Positions 1 through 6,481 of a stretch of 27,784 bases of DNA are shown here, piece after piece. The position numbers and the translations under genes are program-made. The notes below the pieces were generated by a model. That model did no database searches and had not been told where the DNA came from. It saw only the letters and a program-made list of their open reading frames with translations. Positions within the stretch are counted from its first letter, which is position 1. Each line of letters begins with the position of its first letter. The stretch comes from Bacteroidota bacterium (GTDB taxonomy: Bacteria > Bacteroidota > Ignavibacteria > Kapaibacteriales > UBA2268), in the NCBI GenBank assembly GCA_024280675.1, contig JAJRPT010000193.1:1-27784 (forward strand), given 5' to 3'.

Positions 1-285
1 ATGATTGACACCGGCGGTACTTTTGTAAACTGTGCCAATGCGTTAAAAGAGCGTGGGGCTAAATCAATTACTGGAATTTGCGTGCATCCAGTATTTTCTG
101 GTAAAGCGGTCGAGTTGATTGAATCTTCCTCTTCGATTGACAGGATGCTAATTACCGATACTATCCCACTTAGAAATAAATCGAAAAAAGTTGAACAAAT
201 CTCTGTCGCCGATCCTCTTGCCGAGGCAATTATCCGAACCCACGACAACAGATCCATTTCTTCATTATTTGAAATTGAAAGATAA
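1..285 (+). CDS. prs: Ribose-phosphate pyrophosphokinase, C-terminal part (5' truncated by window edge)
   Basis: PRPP synthetase makes 5-phosphoribosyl-1-pyrophosphate from ribose-5-phosphate and ATP in the cytoplasm, feeding purine, pyrimidine, NAD, His and Trp synthesis. The 94 visible residues match the family C-terminus. They begin inside the ribose-5-phosphate-binding loop (MIDTGGTFVNCANAL), continue with GAKSITGICVHPVFSG and TDTIPL, and end with an ISVADPLAEAII...SISSLF tail. The ATG at base 1 is an internal Met, not the start, since the family protein is about 310 residues. rplY follows after 20 bp, and prs-rplY is a common bacterial pairing that supports both calls. The identification is secure; only the amino-terminal two thirds are missing. 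Confidence 0.95.
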   Translation: MIDTGGTFVNCANALKERGAKSITGICVHPVFSGKAVELIESSSSIDRMLITDTIPLRNKSKKVEQISVADPLAEAIIRTHDNRSISSLFEIER

Positions 286-305
286 AATAAAAAACAGGTG
301 TTATT

Positions 306-932
306 ATGGCTGAAGTTACTCTAAAAGTACAAAAAAGAGAGACTGGAAAACAAATTCAAAAACAATACCGCAAATCGGGCAAAGTTCCTGGTGTGTATTA
401 TATCAAGGGTGAGGAGTCTATCCCGGTACTCTCAGACCCTATGTCTTTGCGTCCAATCGTCTACACGCAACAAACAAAAATTGTGAATCTTGAAATCGAT
501 GGTGAGGGCAGTAGAAAGTGTGTATTAAAAGATGTCGTCATGCACCCAGTTACCGAACAAATCACTCATTTTGATCTCATGGGGATAAAAGACGACCAAA
601 TGATTTTGGTTCATATCCCATTCAAATTCCTTGGGCAATCGCCTGGGGTTATGGCCGGTGGCGTGTTTGGTACCGTGATGTACAAGACGAAAGTCAAATG
701 CTTGCCTGCCAATTTGCCAGAATTTCTGGAGATAGACATATCTTCTTTGGAGGTTGGATCTTCGGCTTATCTTGATCCTATTCGTGAGAAATACCCTAAT
801 GTAGAATTTGCAATCAAGGGCAACGCCGTTGTCTGCACTGTCTCCCGCCCACGTGTTGAGACAGATGATGAAGTCGAGGGTGTAGAAGGAGCAGAAGCTA
901 CAGAAACTGTTCTAGTCGATTCAGAAGAATAA
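306..932 (+). CDS. rplY: 50S ribosomal protein L25, long CTC form
   Basis: bL25 binds 5S rRNA in the large ribosomal subunit. The 208-residue product is the two-domain CTC/TL5 type rather than the short E. coli form. Residues 1-95 form the 5S rRNA-binding domain, with RKSGKVPGVYYIKGEE near the start and a VLKDVVMHPVTEQITHFDL segment. Residues 96-185 form the C-terminal beta domain (VHIPFKFLGQSPGVMAGGV...). A final acidic tail rich in Glu and Val follows (about 186-208). The ATG at 306 follows a weak purine-rich stretch. It is probably co-transcribed with prs, 20 bp upstream, and ends just before a hairpin terminator. No anomalies were seen. Confidence 0.95.
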   Translation: MAEVTLKVQKRETGKQIQKQYRKSGKVPGVYYIKGEESIPVLSDPMSLRPIVYTQQTKIVNLEIDGEGSRKCVLKDVVMHPVTEQITHFDLMGIKDDQMILVHIPFKFLGQSPGVMAGGVFGTVMYKTKVKCLPANLPEFLEIDISSLEVGSSAYLDPIREKYPNVEFAIKGNAVVCTVSRPRVETDDEVEGVEGAEATETVLVDSEE

Positions 933-960
933 TACAAGATTACAATAAATTATTTCCCCA

Positions 961-994
961 GAAGCTGATATTTTTAATGAGTATCAGCTTTTTG
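961..994 (+). terminator. Rho-independent terminator of prs-rplY
   Basis: A 9-bp perfect stem, AAGCTGATA (962-970) with TATCAGCTT (982-990), encloses an 11-nt loop and runs into a T tract (989-993). It lies 29 bp after the rplY stop, the expected place for termination of the prs-rplY transcript. Confidence 0.8.
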
Positions 995-1028
995 TATTGC
1001 AGAAAAATAGGATTAATAATTGTGCTAG

Positions 1029-1041
1029 CCCACATTGTGGG
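1029..1041. repeat. Small palindrome CCCACA-T-TGTGGG
   Basis: This is a perfect 6-1-6 inverted repeat in the gap between the rplY terminator and the end of the DUF2520 gene. A second short one (CACAC-GAA-GTGTG, 1105-1117) lies 64 bp further on. The central ACATTGT is the reverse complement of the ACAATGT core in other intergenic palindromes of this window. No function can be assigned. Confidence 0.4.
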
Positions 1042-1121
1042 TTTGTCAAATCAAAAAATTGTAGAAATCAGTCAAAGAAAAATGACGAGCTTTAAAATAC
1101 AAGGCACACGAAGTGTGTGGC

Positions 1122-2021
1122 TCAAATTCCTGTCTTATATAATTTTTCCATTTCCACAAAGGCCTCCTCTGAGACAATGCCAGCATTTCGTGCCATCTCG
1201 AGTGTCGCAAGTCCCATGTGACAATATGGCTTGAGTATCTCAGGATGAGTCTTCAGTGCGTCTATGTGAAGGCGGATTGTCACAATATCTTCTCTTGCTA
1301 TGGGTCCGGTGAGTGGGATAGATTTTGAGTCGGTCAAGCCACGAAGATTATTCCCCAGAGTAGTTTTTGCAATCGGAGGAAGAAACTGAGACGCATCAAT
1401 TTGAGCTGAATCTGCAATTTTATGTGCTAGCTGGATAATTGTGGTCATATAATTGGAGGCAGACGTTGCAACGGCGTGATAGAGAGCCTTCTCCCTAATT
1501 GTATCATCGGAGAGCCTGACAGGGAAACCAAAAAGAAGATTGACAAAAGAGGCAAACAAAGGATAATCTTCATCGGACGAATCAACTCCCCAGCGAATAT
1601 CTTGGAGTGGGTTATCTGTTTCATAATAAAATGTCTGGAAAGGATGCACAGAAGCAGTGATTGCTCCCATTTCCTTGCAATCATCCAAAATATCTCGCTT
1701 CAAAACTCCACTCAAATGAATTACATATTTCCCCTTCAATTCACTGCCCAAAGTTTTTGCTAAATCCTCTGAAACAGAGCGAATTGACCTGTCAGGAACT
1801 GCTATTATTATCATATTTGGAACTTTGTCAAGATTGGCAACAGATTCTCTGACCATGTGCTTGTTGAATATTTTGTCCAGTACTCGGTCTCTAGATTTTG
1901 CCGTGTGGCAGAGAACCCAGTCAAGCCTGTCCATCCTAAATAGCTCCATCGTGATGGTCAGCCCAAGTCTTCCCGAGCCTACCATCCCAAATGTAAATCT
2001 TGTGTCATTGGTTAAGTACAT
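1122..2021 (-). CDS. Rossmann-like and DUF2520 domain protein (NADP-dependent oxidoreductase-like)
   Basis: The product is about 299 residues. It has an N-terminal dinucleotide-binding fold (FTFGMVGSGRLGLTITMELF, a GxGxxG motif near residues 12-20) and a helical C-terminal DUF2520-type domain (HAVATSASNYMTTIIQLAHKI, LTGPIAREDIVTIRLHIDAL). This architecture resembles ketopantoate/F420-dependent NADP oxidoreductases, but the substrate is unknown for the family. An ATG at 2090 is in frame, yet the 23 residues it would add resemble no family N-terminus. The Met at 2021 lies 15 residues before the GxGxxG loop and is the better start. The gene stands alone, opposite in direction to rplY and nfeD. 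Family assignment is confident; function is not known. Confidence 0.85.
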   Translation of the reverse strand: MYLTNDTRFTFGMVGSGRLGLTITMELFRMDRLDWVLCHTAKSRDRVLDKIFNKHMVRESVANLDKVPNMIIIAVPDRSIRSVSEDLAKTLGSELKGKYVIHLSGVLKRDILDDCKEMGAITASVHPFQTFYYETDNPLQDIRWGVDSSDEDYPLFASFVNLLFGFPVRLSDDTIREKALYHAVATSASNYMTTIIQLAHKIADSAQIDASQFLPPIAKTTLGNNLRGLTDSKSIPLTGPIAREDIVTIRLHIDALKTHPEILKPYCHMGLATLEMARNAGIVSEEAFVEMEKLYKTGI

Positions 2022-2284
2022 ACATCTTTGGTATATTTTTAATGCCTGTAGGGTAGAAGTGTTCTGTCTACACTCGGAACACACTAGCACAAGGCTGAAT
2101 TTATAGAAATCATTTATTGCCCCAATATGGACTTGTAATCTAATAAAAAAAAGTCAGTAGTGACTGTTTATTTGTGGTCATAGCTTTCACAAAAAAAATA
2201 AAGAGCCACTTGCTTGCTGGCAAGATAAGAATCTTTAATAAAATAGTCTCTAAGTAAAAACTCTGTGAAATTATCAAGGACTTG

Positions 2285-2314
2285 AACATCAAGGAGTTCC
2301 TTTTGATGTTTTTT
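2285..2314 (+). terminator. Hairpin followed by T run, no obvious upstream gene
   Basis: AACATCAA (2285-2292) pairs with TTGATGTT (2303-2310), with an inner GGA/TCC pairing, and six Ts end the structure (2309-2314). It lies in the 406-bp gap between the DUF2520 gene start (2021) and nfeD (2428). That gap holds no convincing gene on either strand; apart from this hairpin and the 9-bp tandem repeat I see nothing in it. It could end an unknown short transcript on the + strand or be fortuitous in AT-rich DNA. Confidence 0.35.
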
Positions 2315-2381
2315 AAATATAATTTCGTAAATTAAGATTACAGAGTTAAAGAAAAAGGTAAAAACATATTTATAAAGACAC

Positions 2382-2417
2382 AATGTGTCCAATGTGTCCA
2401 ATGTGTCCAATGTGTCT
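2382..2417 (+). repeat. Four tandem copies of a 9-bp unit (AATGTGTCC) just before nfeD
   Basis: The unit AATGTGTCC occurs at 2382, 2391 and 2400 exactly and at 2409 with a last-base change. A decayed fifth unit (AAGGTGTCA, 2418-2426) follows. The array ends 2-11 bp before the chosen nfeD ATG at 2428 and so occupies its ribosome-binding region. Because the unit is 9 bp it stays open in frame on both strands, which produces artificial CPM and DTL peptide repeats. With the preceding bases it forms the 13-bp palindrome GACACA-A-TGTGTC (2377-2389). Confidence 0.85.
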
Positions 2418-2427
2418 AAGGTGTCAA

Positions 2428-2901
2428 ATGTCAGATTCACTAATATGGTTTATTGTCGGGGTTTTAATACTCGCAGGGGAAATGATGATTCCGGGAGTAG
2501 TTCTCCTGTTTTTTGGATTTGGTGCATTCGCCGTATCTATCCTTAATTTATTTATTGACACACCTCTTTTCATTGACCTGTCTGTCTTTTTGGGCGTTTC
2601 TGTTGTTTCTCTTGCATTCCTAAGAAAGAAATTCAAGACTACATTCTTTGGCAGAATTGGTATTAGTATGACGAGCGAACAGTTCCTTGGCAAAAGAGCC
2701 ACTGTCAGAAAAATTGATGGCAAAAAGATTAGAGTCGAACTAAATGGAACCCTCTGGGATGCAACAAGCGAGGACAATCTTGAGATTGGCGATGAAGTGA
2801 TGGTAATATCCAGAAAAAGTCTAACATTCAAAGTAGCAAAAAGTTTAGATGATTACGGACTAGGTAAACTAGAAGATGAAATTAATAAACTAGATAATTA
2901 A
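2428..2901 (+). CDS. NfeD family membrane protein
   Basis: The product is 157 residues. Its N-terminal half has closely spaced hydrophobic helices (IWFIVGVLILAGEMMIPG, VVLLFFGFGAFAVSIL, LFIDLSVFLGVSVVSLAFL). The cytosolic C-terminal OB-fold (about 80-150) contains GKRATVRKIDGKKIRVELNG and a GDEVMVI strand. This is the short NfeD1b-type form, without a ClpP-like protease domain. NfeD proteins partner SPFH/stomatin proteins in membrane microdomains, and a stomatin homologue follows 42 bp downstream, so they likely form an operon. An in-frame ATG at 2383 would add 15 residues encoded by a 9-bp repeat (CPM repeated). The Met at 2428, directly before the first helix, fits the family. Confidence 0.88.
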   Translation: MSDSLIWFIVGVLILAGEMMIPGVVLLFFGFGAFAVSILNLFIDTPLFIDLSVFLGVSVVSLAFLRKKFKTTFFGRIGISMTSEQFLGKRATVRKIDGKKIRVELNGTLWDATSEDNLEIGDEVMVISRKSLTFKVAKSLDDYGLGKLEDEINKLDN

Positions 2902-2943
2902 GATAAATATAAACCAAATTGTAAAATTAAAAGGGATAGAAAA

Positions 2944-3867
2944 ATGGGAGAAATAATTGGACTTGGAATAATGCTTTTTCTTGCGTTAATAATTTTTATG
3001 AAAACTGTTAAAATTGTGCCTCAACGAAGTGCTTTCATTGTTGAACGGCTTGGAAAATATGCTGGGACATTAAATGCTGGGTTTCATGTTCTAATACCAT
3101 TTCTGGACAAGGTGTCCTACAAACATACGCTCCAAGAAAATGCGATTGACGTACCGTCTCAGCTTTGTGTAACTAAAGATAATGTAACAGTCGAAGTTGA
3201 TGGAATCTTATATATCCAAGTTATGGATCCACAAAAAGCGTCTTATGGGATTGAGAATTATCGTTTTGCAGTAACTCAACTTTCGCAAACGACAATGCGT
3301 TCGGTTATTGGAAAATTAGATTTAGATAAAACATTTGAAGAACGTGAGTCAATGAACTCTGTAATAGTCGAAGCAGTGGACAAAGCCTCTGACCCCTGGG
3401 GTGTGAAAGTGACACGCTATGAAGTGAAAAACATACATCCGCCACAATCGGTCAAAGATGCGATGGAAAAGCAAATGAGAGCTGAGCGGGAAAAACGTGC
3501 ACAAATTGCAGAGTCAGAAGGCGATCAACAATCCCGAATTAACCGAGCCGAGGGTGAACGCCAGGAAATGGTTGCATTCTCAGAAGGCGAAAAACAAAAG
3601 CGAATCAATGAAGCATCTGGTAAAGGTTCTGAGATTTTACAAATTGCAGAAGCCACTGCCAAAGGGATTGAACTGGTAGCCCAAGCAATCAGTGTAAAAG
3701 GCGGACAAGAAGCTGTGAAACTTCAAATTGCATCGGACTATATCAAACAATTTGGTGAGCTTGCAAAAACTAACAATACAATGATTATTCCCCAGAACAT
3801 GACCGATATTTCGGCTATGATTGCGACTGCGACGAAAGTATTTGACGCAACTAGTGATAATAAATAG
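2944..3867 (+). CDS. Stomatin/paraslipin-like SPFH-domain membrane protein
   Basis: The product is 307 residues. One N-terminal membrane helix (about 3-20, LGIMLFLALIIFM) is followed by an SPFH band-7 domain (about 25-190) with PQRSAFIVERLGKYAGTLNAG, DNVTVEVDGILYIQV and GVKVTRYEVKNI. An Ala/Glu-rich coiled coil (about 185-255, repeated AEGE and SEGE blocks) and a C-terminal oligomerisation segment complete it. Members form large rings in the cytoplasmic membrane and act as scaffolds for proteases or membrane domains. The ATG at 2944 follows an AAAAGGGATAG ribosome site. It is the partner of the upstream nfeD gene. The gene ends 5 bp before the first copy of the direct repeat bounding the next gene. 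Confidence 0.92.
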   Translation: MGEIIGLGIMLFLALIIFMKTVKIVPQRSAFIVERLGKYAGTLNAGFHVLIPFLDKVSYKHTLQENAIDVPSQLCVTKDNVTVEVDGILYIQVMDPQKASYGIENYRFAVTQLSQTTMRSVIGKLDLDKTFEERESMNSVIVEAVDKASDPWGVKVTRYEVKNIHPPQSVKDAMEKQMRAEREKRAQIAESEGDQQSRINRAEGERQEMVAFSEGEKQKRINEASGKGSEILQIAEATAKGIELVAQAISVKGGQEAVKLQIASDYIKQFGELAKTNNTMIIPQNMTDISAMIATATKVFDATSDNK

Positions 3868-3872
3868 AGTAC

Positions 3873-3962
3873 ATTCTTATTTGATAGAAAGTGTATAAGT
3901 TTTACTTGTATTTTAGTAACTCTTTATTTTACAACATATTATTTATTTGATGGCTATTTGAT
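3873..3962 (+). repeat. 90-bp direct repeat, left copy (upstream of AlbA_2 gene)
   Basis: Bases 3873-3919 (47 bp) are identical to 5406-5452. A 22-bp spacer that is mostly different but equal in length follows, then 21 bp (3942-3962) matching 5475-5495 with one mismatch. The copy fills the gap between the stomatin stop and the ATG of the next gene and contains three TATTTGAT boxes (3878, 3944, 3955). It therefore presumably carries that gene's promoter and leader. Confidence 0.92.
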
Positions 3963-5406
3963 GAAGCAGGAACAGTTATGTAAATTATTGGATGAATTAG
4001 TTGCTCAATCCGAGGGCGAATGGCTAGAATTCAAGCATAATAATCACTCGTCTAAAGGAATTGGTGAGCGAATTTCAGCACTTTCAAATGGAGCCTGTTT
4101 AAATGGAAATGATTATGGATATTTAGTGTTTGGAATTGAAGATGAAACACGTAAAATAGTGGGTACAAAATTTTCTCCTAAAAAAACAAAGAAAGGGAAT
4201 GAAGAGTTAGAAAATTGGTTGAATCAACACTTGAAACCAAGGGTTGATTTCAAGATTTATGAATTTGAGTATAATGATAAGTTGATTGTAATTTTTAAGA
4301 TTCCATCAGCTTATAATCAGCCTGTCGTATTTACCAATGTTGCTTATGTGAGAATTGGAAGTATAACCAGAAAATTATCAGATTTTCCAGATAAAGAAAG
4401 GAAAATATGGGAAAAACGAACAAACAAAGTATTTGAAAAAGAGATAGCATTAGCTGATTTATCACAAAGTGATATTTTTAAATTACTAAACACTCAGGTA
4501 TATTTCGATCTTATCAATAAGCCAGTTCCTACAAGCCAAGCTGGGGTGATTGAAAAATTCATAGCAGAAGCATTAATTGAAAGATTATCAGATTTATATT
4601 CCATAACTAATTTAGGTGCATTACTTTTTGCTAAAGATTTAAGAACATTTCCTTCAGTTGCGAACAAAGGTATAAGGGTGATTGTTTATGATGGGAAGAA
4701 TAAAGTGAAAATAATTAGGCAACAAAATGGCACAAAAGGTTATGCCATTGGTTTTGAATCTTTAATAAATTGGGTGAATGGTCAGCTACCAGCTAATGAA
4801 GAAATAGGAAAGGCTTTTAGAGTAGATAAAAGAATGTATCCAGAAAGAGCAATACGTGAAATAATAGCTAACTCGTTAGTTCACCAACACATTGATGAAG
4901 GTGACTCACCCAAAATTGAAATATTTTCGGACAGAATAGAATTTACCAGCCACGGCTTACCTTTAATAAAAGTTGATAGATTTATTGATGAAGATAAATC
5001 ACGAAACGAAGTCTTAGTAGAAATAATGAGGAAATTTAGAATTTGCGATAAACTAGGTAGTGGGTTTGACAGAATTATTAACGAATGTGAACACTTCCAG
5101 CTTCCTGCACCTAAGATTTTAACCCAACAGCATCATACAAAAGTGATACTCTTTGCTTACCAAGAGTTAAATGAGATGGATAAAAATGATAAAATTAGAG
5201 CTTGTTTCCAGCATAGTTGCTTAAGATATGTTTCGAATGAAAAGATGACAAATGAATCACTAAGAAACAGATTTAAAATTGAGCAAAAAAATTCTGCTTC
5301 AGCATCTAGAATTATTAAAGATACTGTGAATGAAGGAAAAATAAAACCAGAAGACGAAGAAAGTAAATCTAAGAAATATAAAAAGTATATACCTTATTGG
5401 GCATAA
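3961..5406 (+). CDS. AlbA_2 (Schlafen-type) and HATPase_c_4 domain ATP-binding protein
   Basis: The product is 481 residues. The N-terminal AlbA_2 domain (about 12-140) shows EWLEFKHN, GYLVFGIED and the AYVRIGSITR motif. A central region leads to a GHKL-type ATP-binding HATPase_c_4 domain (about 285-390) with REIIANSLVHQHI, DRIEFTSHGLPL and CDKLGSGFDRII. The last 80 residues look like a winged-helix segment. Such proteins are usually annotated as ATP-binding or putative transcriptional regulators; some occur in anti-phage islands, but none of that is shown here. The ATG at 3961 is preferred to the TTG at 3958. The gene sits exactly between two copies of a 90-bp repeat: the left copy ends at its start codon and the right copy begins at the last base of its stop. 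It looks more A/T-rich than stomatin or coaD, which suggests acquisition. Confidence 0.88.
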   Translation: MKQEQLCKLLDELVAQSEGEWLEFKHNNHSSKGIGERISALSNGACLNGNDYGYLVFGIEDETRKIVGTKFSPKKTKKGNEELENWLNQHLKPRVDFKIYEFEYNDKLIVIFKIPSAYNQPVVFTNVAYVRIGSITRKLSDFPDKERKIWEKRTNKVFEKEIALADLSQSDIFKLLNTQVYFDLINKPVPTSQAGVIEKFIAEALIERLSDLYSITNLGALLFAKDLRTFPSVANKGIRVIVYDGKNKVKIIRQQNGTKGYAIGFESLINWVNGQLPANEEIGKAFRVDKRMYPERAIREIIANSLVHQHIDEGDSPKIEIFSDRIEFTSHGLPLIKVDRFIDEDKSRNEVLVEIMRKFRICDKLGSGFDRIINECEHFQLPAPKILTQQHHTKVILFAYQELNEMDKNDKIRACFQHSCLRYVSNEKMTNESLRNRFKIEQKNSASASRIIKDTVNEGKIKPEDEESKSKKYKKYIPYWA

Positions 5407-5495
5407 TTCTTATTTGATAGAAAGTGTATAAGTTTTACTTGTATTTTAGTAAGTATATATAAATCAATGAGTTCTTTATTTGATGGTTATTTGAT
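5406..5495 (+). repeat. 90-bp direct repeat, right copy (after AlbA_2 gene)
   Basis: It begins at the last base of the AlbA_2 gene stop codon. Its 47-bp left block is identical to 3873-3919 and its 21-bp right block (5475-5495) matches 3942-3962 with one mismatch. The intervening 22 bp are largely different. The three TATTTGAT boxes (5411, 5477, 5488) keep exactly the same 66-bp and 11-bp spacing as in the left copy. Distance between copies is 1533 bp. Confidence 0.92.
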
Positions 5496-5531
5496 ACTCA
5501 TAATGAATATCATTCTGAGAGTTGCTTTAAA

Positions 5532-5628
5532 TAAACAATGGAAATAAAAATGACAACCGCAATCTACCCCAGAACATTCGACCCAATCCACCGTGGCCAC
5601 ATCGACATAATCGAGCGAACGGCAAAAA
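5532..5628 (+). repeat. coaD': 97-bp direct repeat, left copy (duplicated coaD 5' end)
   Basis: These 97 bp match 6385-6481 with three substitutions (5558, 5570, 5571). They cover the 18 bp before the coaD ATG and the first 26 codons. This copy continues into unrelated sequence at 5629. The two copies are 853 bp apart and enclose the NYN gene. Confidence 0.95.
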
Positions 5629-5699
5629 ATGATGAAAAAGCGAAAAGCTCCTCTTGTGGAGGAGCTTCGGGCCTATGGGAGCTACCCATAGGGATGTAA
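5550..5699 (+). pseudogene. coaD': Truncated 5' fragment of coaD (49-codon remnant)
   Basis: The reading frame starts like phosphopantetheine adenylyltransferase (MTTAIYPRTFDPIHRGHIDI) and follows coaD for 26 codons. It then runs into unrelated codons through a double hairpin and stops at 5697-5699. It keeps the HRGH nucleotide-binding motif but has Arg in place of the conserved Gly of PGTFDP, a sign of relaxed selection. It lacks the rest of the fold and cannot be active. The full gene lies 853 bp downstream, so this is the stub left by the event that placed the NYN gene here. Confidence 0.9.
5645..5692 (+). other. Two adjacent strong hairpins (possible structured RNA or element end)
   Basis: Hairpin 1 pairs AAGCTCCTC (5645-5653) with GAGGAGCTT (5659-5667). 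Hairpin 2 pairs CCTATGGG (5672-5679) with CCCATAGG (5685-5692). Both stems are perfect and GC-rich against an AT-rich background. GGAGCT also recurs at 5678-5683, so AGCTCC of hairpin 1 could alternatively pair there. No T run follows, so this is not a standard terminator. It lies near the left end of the inserted segment, about 94 bp before the NYN start. The rest of 5407-5785 is repeats and the coaD stub. Confidence 0.7.
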
Positions 5700-5785
5700 T
5701 ATTGAGCAAAGTTAAGAAATAAATTAACAAGAGGCAAGTTTTATTTTAAAAGCAAATCAATTTGCAATTGCAATTAAATAAAAGT

Positions 5786-6400
5786 ATGAAAGAAAGAATT
5801 ATTGTATATATAGATGGTTTTAATCTTTATTTTGGAATGAAAGATAGTGGTTGGAGAAAATACTACTGGCTTGACATCTATAAACTATCTGAGGAGTTAC
5901 TTAGATTAGATCAGGAGCTGGTTAAAGTCAAATATTTCACTTCATCAATATCTAATAATTCAGAAAAAGAGAAACGGCAAAGAACATATCTTGATGCTTT
6001 GTCTCAAAATAAAAATATTGAAATAATATACGGTCAATATAAAACAGGACATCCTAGATGTACAAAATGTGGAAATATTAATACATATGTTACAGAAAAA
6101 CAAACTGATGTAAACATTTCAACAGAGATGATAAAGGACGCTTATCAAAATAATTTTGATGCAGCATTGCTAATCTCAGGAGACAGTGATCTTATTTCTC
6201 CAGTCAAATTAATACAGGAAGAAATAAAACACAAACGAGTAATTATTGTTTTCCCACCAAAAAGAGTTTCAGTTGATTTAAGAAAACTAACACCTACCTC
6301 GTTTACTATTCGAGCGCATAAGTTCAGAGTTTCACAGTTGCCAAAGGTATTAAAAAAAGCAGATGGATTTGAATTAAAAAGACCTAAACAATGGAAATAA
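5786..6400 (+). CDS. NYN-domain (PIN-like, LabA/DUF88-type) putative ribonuclease
   Basis: The product is 204 residues. It shows the NYN fold signature: VYIDGFNLYFGM with acidic D10, then the central TDVNISTEMIKDAY (D108) and LLISGDSDLISPV (D133, D135), the expected metal-binding acidic cluster. A CTKCG motif (C92, C95) could bind a metal. NYN proteins are PIN-like metal-dependent RNases; the target here is unknown. ATG 5786 is chosen because the fold starts four residues later; the in-frame TTG at 5762 adds only low-complexity residues. The last codons (KQWK and stop) lie inside the right coaD repeat, and the stop is 2 bp before the coaD ATG, so the genes are probably translationally coupled. 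The gene is A/T-rich and flanked by duplicated coaD DNA, which indicates acquisition. Confidence 0.85.
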   Translation: MKERIIVYIDGFNLYFGMKDSGWRKYYWLDIYKLSEELLRLDQELVKVKYFTSSISNNSEKEKRQRTYLDALSQNKNIEIIYGQYKTGHPRCTKCGNINTYVTEKQTDVNISTEMIKDAYQNNFDAALLISGDSDLISPVKLIQEEIKHKRVIIVFPPKRVSVDLRKLTPTSFTIRAHKFRVSQLPKVLKKADGFELKRPKQWK

Positions 6401-6481
6401 AAATGACAACAGCAATCTACCCTGGAACATTCGACCCAATCCACCGTGGCCACATCGACATAATCGAGCGAACGGCAAAAA
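6385..6481 (+). repeat. 97-bp direct repeat, right copy (start of intact coaD)
   Basis: This is the counterpart of 5532-5628 (94 of 97 identical). It contains the last four codons and stop of the NYN gene and the first 26 codons of coaD. The sequences to the left of the two copies are unrelated, so the boundary near 6385 is sharp. Confidence 0.95.

Noticed and set aside
977..1234. Plus-strand open frame of 85 codons
   Set aside because: It begins inside the rplY terminator and runs antisense into the DUF2520 gene; no ribosome site or family match.
2382..2426. CRISPR-like array
   Set aside because: The units are only 9 bp, directly adjacent, with no spacers; it is a simple tandem repeat.
2168..2440. 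Minus-strand open frame of 90 codons with repeated DTL peptide
   Set aside because: Its N-terminus is the 9-bp tandem repeat read backwards and overlaps the nfeD start; the rest resembles no family and is AT-rich spacer.
5527..5730. Minus-strand open frame of 67 codons across the coaD stub and hairpins
   Set aside because: It is antisense to duplicated coaD DNA and palindromes, which keep both strands open by chance.
5532..6481. Ordinary transposon with target-site duplication
   Set aside because: The duplicated flank is 97 bp, far longer than usual target duplications, and there are no terminal inverted repeats or transposase.
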